Shown here: positions 50,566 to 52,653 of the stretch, in pieces
Layout: the number at the start of each line of letters is the position of its first letter
Numbering within the stretch: the first letter of the stretch is position 1
Assembly: GCA_026710435.1 (NCBI GenBank)
Contig: JAPOQZ010000253.1
Location: forward strand, 1 to 52,653
Source: a bacterium
GTDB lineage: Bacteria; Actinomycetota; Acidimicrobiia; Spongiisociales; Spongiisociaceae
Direction of reading: 5' to 3'
Length of the DNA stretch: 52,653 nucleotides
Notes under the pieces: model-generated
Told to the model about the DNA's origin: nothing
What the model saw: only the letters and a program-made list of their open reading frames with translations
Database searches by the model: none
Translations under genes and position numbers: made by a program

Positions 50566-51972
50566 GTGGCCAAGGATCTGAGGAGCTTCCTCAAGCGGGT
50601 TGAGGCTAACGCTCCGTCCGAACTGGTACGCGTCACGCGACCGGTCAGCCCCGTCTTCGAACTCCCCGGAGTGCTAAGAAAGCTCCAGTCCGAGGGTCGA
50701 TACCCGGCAGTGCTTTTCGAATCGGTGGAGGGCGCCGATCTGCGGACTATCTCCAACGTGCTGGGCAGCGCGACCTTGCTGGCCGAGGCGCTGGAGACGA
50801 CGCCCACCGACATGACGAGGGCGTACATCGACCGGGAGGACGCCCGCATCCCCTACGAGGTGGTCGACACGGGACCGGCCCAGGACGTGGTGATCGAGGC
50901 CGGCGATGTGAACCTCCACGAGATCCCGATAGTGACCAACTGCGGCAAGGATTCCGGGCCCTTCATCAGTGCCGGCATCACCACCGTCCGCCATCCGGGC
51001 ACGGACAAGTTCAACTCCGGCATCTACCGCATGATGGTCCACTCCCGGAACACGCTGGGCATGAGCTACGAGAAGCACACCCACATCGGGCAGGTCCACC
51101 GGCCTTTCGAGGCTCGCGGCGAGCCGCTGGAGGCGGTGACGTGGATCGGTCATCACCCGGCCTGCCTGCTGGGTTGCCAGTCGAAGATTCCCTTCGGCGA
51201 GGATGAGTACGAGGTGATGGGCGGGCTGCTCCAGGAGCCGCTGCCGGTCACGATGGCCAAGACGGTCGACGTACTGGTCCCCGCCTATGCCGAGGTGGTC
51301 ATAGAGGGGCGGATCCTTCCCCACGAGCGCATCGGTGAGGGTCCCTACGGGGAGTTCACCTGGTACTACGGGCTGGAGCGCCCCAGCCCGGTGATGGAGG
51401 TGACCGCCATCACCCACCGCAAGGACGCGATTTTCCACCATCTCTTCGCCGCGCACCCTGAGCACAACCTGACTGGTCGGCTCGGTAGGGAGTCGGTGCT
51501 CTACAAGAGGGTCAAGGCCGCGGTTCCGTCGGTCATCGACGTGGCGATGCCGATGTCGGGTATCTGCCGGTTCCACGCTTACGTGCGGATCCGAAAGGAA
51601 TACGACGGGGCGGGGAAACTCGCCGCACTCGCAGCCCTCTCTTCTGATCCGTTCGTGAAGCTGGCGGTGGTCGTGGACGAGGACGTGGACATTCACAACG
51701 ACGCTGAGGTGCTGTGGGCCATCGCCACCAGAACCCAGCCTGATCGTTCCACGTTCTTCGTTCCGGAGTCCGCCACCTCGCGCCTCGACCCGGCTTCCTA
51801 CTCGATATGGAGCCGCTGGGAGAAGGACACCATGAACACCAAGTGGGCCATCGACGCCACTAAGCCGGTCGAGGCTCCTTTCGAGGAAAGAGCGGATGTC
51901 CCGACGGAGGCCTGGGAGGGAATTGACCTCTCCGACTACCTCTCCGAGTGGCGATCCGTCGACGCCTCGTGA
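50566..51972 (+). CDS. UbiD-family decarboxylase with a substituted metal ligand
   Basis: A 468-aa UbiD protein: N150 and R155 (NSGIYR), H173 (THIGQ) at the expected 18-residue distance, and the catalytic pair E258/E263 (EGPYGE). In the segment that normally reads PVELVK and supplies the third metal ligand, this protein reads PLPVTMAK, with proline at the glutamate position. Metal binding may therefore differ. GTG start after GGAGGG. Followed by a small gene 34 bases later. Confidence 0.9.
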   Translation: MAKDLRSFLKRVEANAPSELVRVTRPVSPVFELPGVLRKLQSEGRYPAVLFESVEGADLRTISNVLGSATLLAEALETTPTDMTRAYIDREDARIPYEVVDTGPAQDVVIEAGDVNLHEIPIVTNCGKDSGPFISAGITTVRHPGTDKFNSGIYRMMVHSRNTLGMSYEKHTHIGQVHRPFEARGEPLEAVTWIGHHPACLLGCQSKIPFGEDEYEVMGGLLQEPLPVTMAKTVDVLVPAYAEVVIEGRILPHERIGEGPYGEFTWYYGLERPSPVMEVTAITHRKDAIFHHLFAAHPEHNLTGRLGRESVLYKRVKAAVPSVIDVAMPMSGICRFHAYVRIRKEYDGAGKLAALAALSSDPFVKLAVVVDEDVDIHNDAEVLWAIATRTQPDRSTFFVPESATSRLDPASYSIWSRWEKDTMNTKWAIDATKPVEAPFEERADVPTEAWEGIDLSDYLSEWRSVDAS

Positions 51973-52006
51973 CCGCAGGCTGCACTAGCACACCAGGAGG
52001 GCTGGC

Positions 52007-52339
52007 ATGACCAACGGCGAGGGTAAGAAGGCGCTGCTGTGGGCGGCCGTGACCGACCTCGATCTCCAGATCTACAAGGCGACCGTATACAAGCTCCGCT
52101 GGGACTCGCCCGGAGTTGGGCTCGACATGGCCCTTCCGGCGCTGGAAGAGGCCCGCCTGACCTTGGAGGAGGTGGGGGAGTGGCCCGAGGCCATCTCGGG
52201 GGAGGTCGGATTCTTCCGGTTCGCGCTGTCCGAATACACGCACAGCCTCGAGATACGCGACCACACAACGGCGAGCGGCCAGCAAACGGCCCTGCTCATG
52301 GCCCTGGCGAAGTTGCGGGCCGCCCTCCGCGCTCTCTAG
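52007..52339 (+). CDS. 110-aa hypothetical helical protein, stop codon from a mobile element
   Basis: A mostly helical, acidic protein with an AGGAGGG site just upstream of its ATG, 34 bases after the UbiD stop; probably co-transcribed with it. I do not recognise the family. The ending LAKLRAALRAL is followed by a TAG that coincides with the first bases of palindromic element copy 5, so the present C-terminus may have been set by insertion of the element. Confidence 0.7.
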   Translation: MTNGEGKKALLWAAVTDLDLQIYKATVYKLRWDSPGVGLDMALPALEEARLTLEEVGEWPEAISGEVGFFRFALSEYTHSLEIRDHTTASGQQTALLMALAKLRAALRAL

Positions 52340-52442
52340 GTGGGCACTGAGTAATCCACCAGCGGCCTGCCAATCGCCGGGCACGGCACCTGGGTCGGCG
52401 GGCGGCAGGCCCGAGCAACCGTAATTGGTCAGCACGGTCCCA
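52337..52442 (-). repeat. Palindromic MITE-like element, copy 5 (diverged)
   Basis: Reverse orientation. Begins TAGGTGGGCACTGAGTAAT and keeps GCGGCCTGCCAATCGCCGG and GGCGGGCGGCAGGCCCGAGC, but the far end has decayed (CAGCACGGTCCCA). Directly followed by the second repeat family. Confidence 0.8.
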
Positions 52443-52653
52443 GTGTCCCGAATCTCTAGTGCGGTTGTGTTTGGAAGACGTGCAGTCATACGACGGGTTG
52501 GTCGTGTCACAGGCCTGTTGCATGCTTGTAGGTAACCGCAAAGCGCCAACGGTCCGCTTTCGGTACCGACCGGACCGTGATTTGGTTCATGTTGTCCACC
52601 CAGCCCCTCGTGGAGGGTACGGCGGGACGCGTTCGACGCCGAGGAGGTGGCGG
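52443..52653 (-). repeat. Second repeat family, copy 3 (runs off the window)
   Basis: Reverse complement of 45311-45524, with shared blocks listed there. It fills the remaining 210 bases after palindromic element copy 5; no gene is seen in it. Confidence 0.6.

Noticed and set aside
1..52653. CRISPR array, rRNA, prophage or integrase
   Set aside because: No regularly spaced short repeats, rRNA segments, integrase or phage structural genes were seen.

Overview
The window is a GC-rich (about 65%), gene-dense piece of a bacterial chromosome. Lipoproteins with Ala/Thr/Pro-rich linkers after the lipobox, frequent GTG and TTG starts, a type 2 IPP isomerase and many Mo-hydroxylase and UbiD paralogues suggest an actinobacterium, most plausibly class Acidimicrobiia. 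This placement is inference: no rRNA or tRNA gene was found to anchor it.

Layout. (1) 1-2100: a fragment of a CoxE-type VWA gene and an orphan D12-class adenine methyltransferase with a 91-aa partner. The intact CoxE-type gene lies on the other side of this cassette. (2) 2100-10880, minus strand: a xanthine dehydrogenase/CODH-like Mo-hydroxylase (large, FAD and 2Fe-2S subunits), a class III aminotransferase, a hydantoinase/dihydropyrimidinase, and MoxR (CoxD-like) and VWA (CoxE-like) maturation factors, read in one direction. (3) 11507-18335, minus strand: aldehyde dehydrogenase, IclR regulator, SDR, N-carbamoyl amidase-like nitrilase and UbiD decarboxylase, plus a zinc alcohol dehydrogenase. 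(4) 18506-20093, plus strand: a Rieske oxygenase and the UbiX flavin prenyltransferase. (5) 20153-25647: an amidohydrolase with a ThiY/NMT1-type ABC transporter lacking an ATPase, and a second Rieske oxygenase. (6) 25745-31956: a complete BMP/nucleoside-type ABC importer and a DUF6282-like metallohydrolase. (7) 32432-35479, plus strand: CoxG, a second UbiD, and a toxin-antitoxin-like pair. (8) 35558-39250, minus strand: a coxMSL operon with the form II CoxL loop. (9) 39632-52339: a small membrane protein, two tandem Mo-hydroxylase large subunits without partners, a third UbiD, the missing NitT/TauT-type ATPase, a split-barrel flavoprotein, type 2 IPP isomerase, a fourth UbiD and a hypothetical protein. 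Five copies of a ~105-bp TA-flanked palindromic element and at least three copies of a second repeat fill the long intergenic gaps of regions 6-9.

Reading the genes together: the locus looks like a catabolic island for aromatic or N-heterocyclic compounds. Two importers would bring in purine- or pyrimidine-like substrates. Mo-hydroxylases and Rieske oxygenases would oxygenate rings. UbiD enzymes would decarboxylate, using prenylated FMN made by UbiX, and IPP isomerase could supply its prenyl donor. The hydantoinase and carbamoylase would open cyclic amides. The aminotransferase, SDR, ADH and ALDH would process the products. The families are read directly from motifs; the substrates and the overall pathway are inference.
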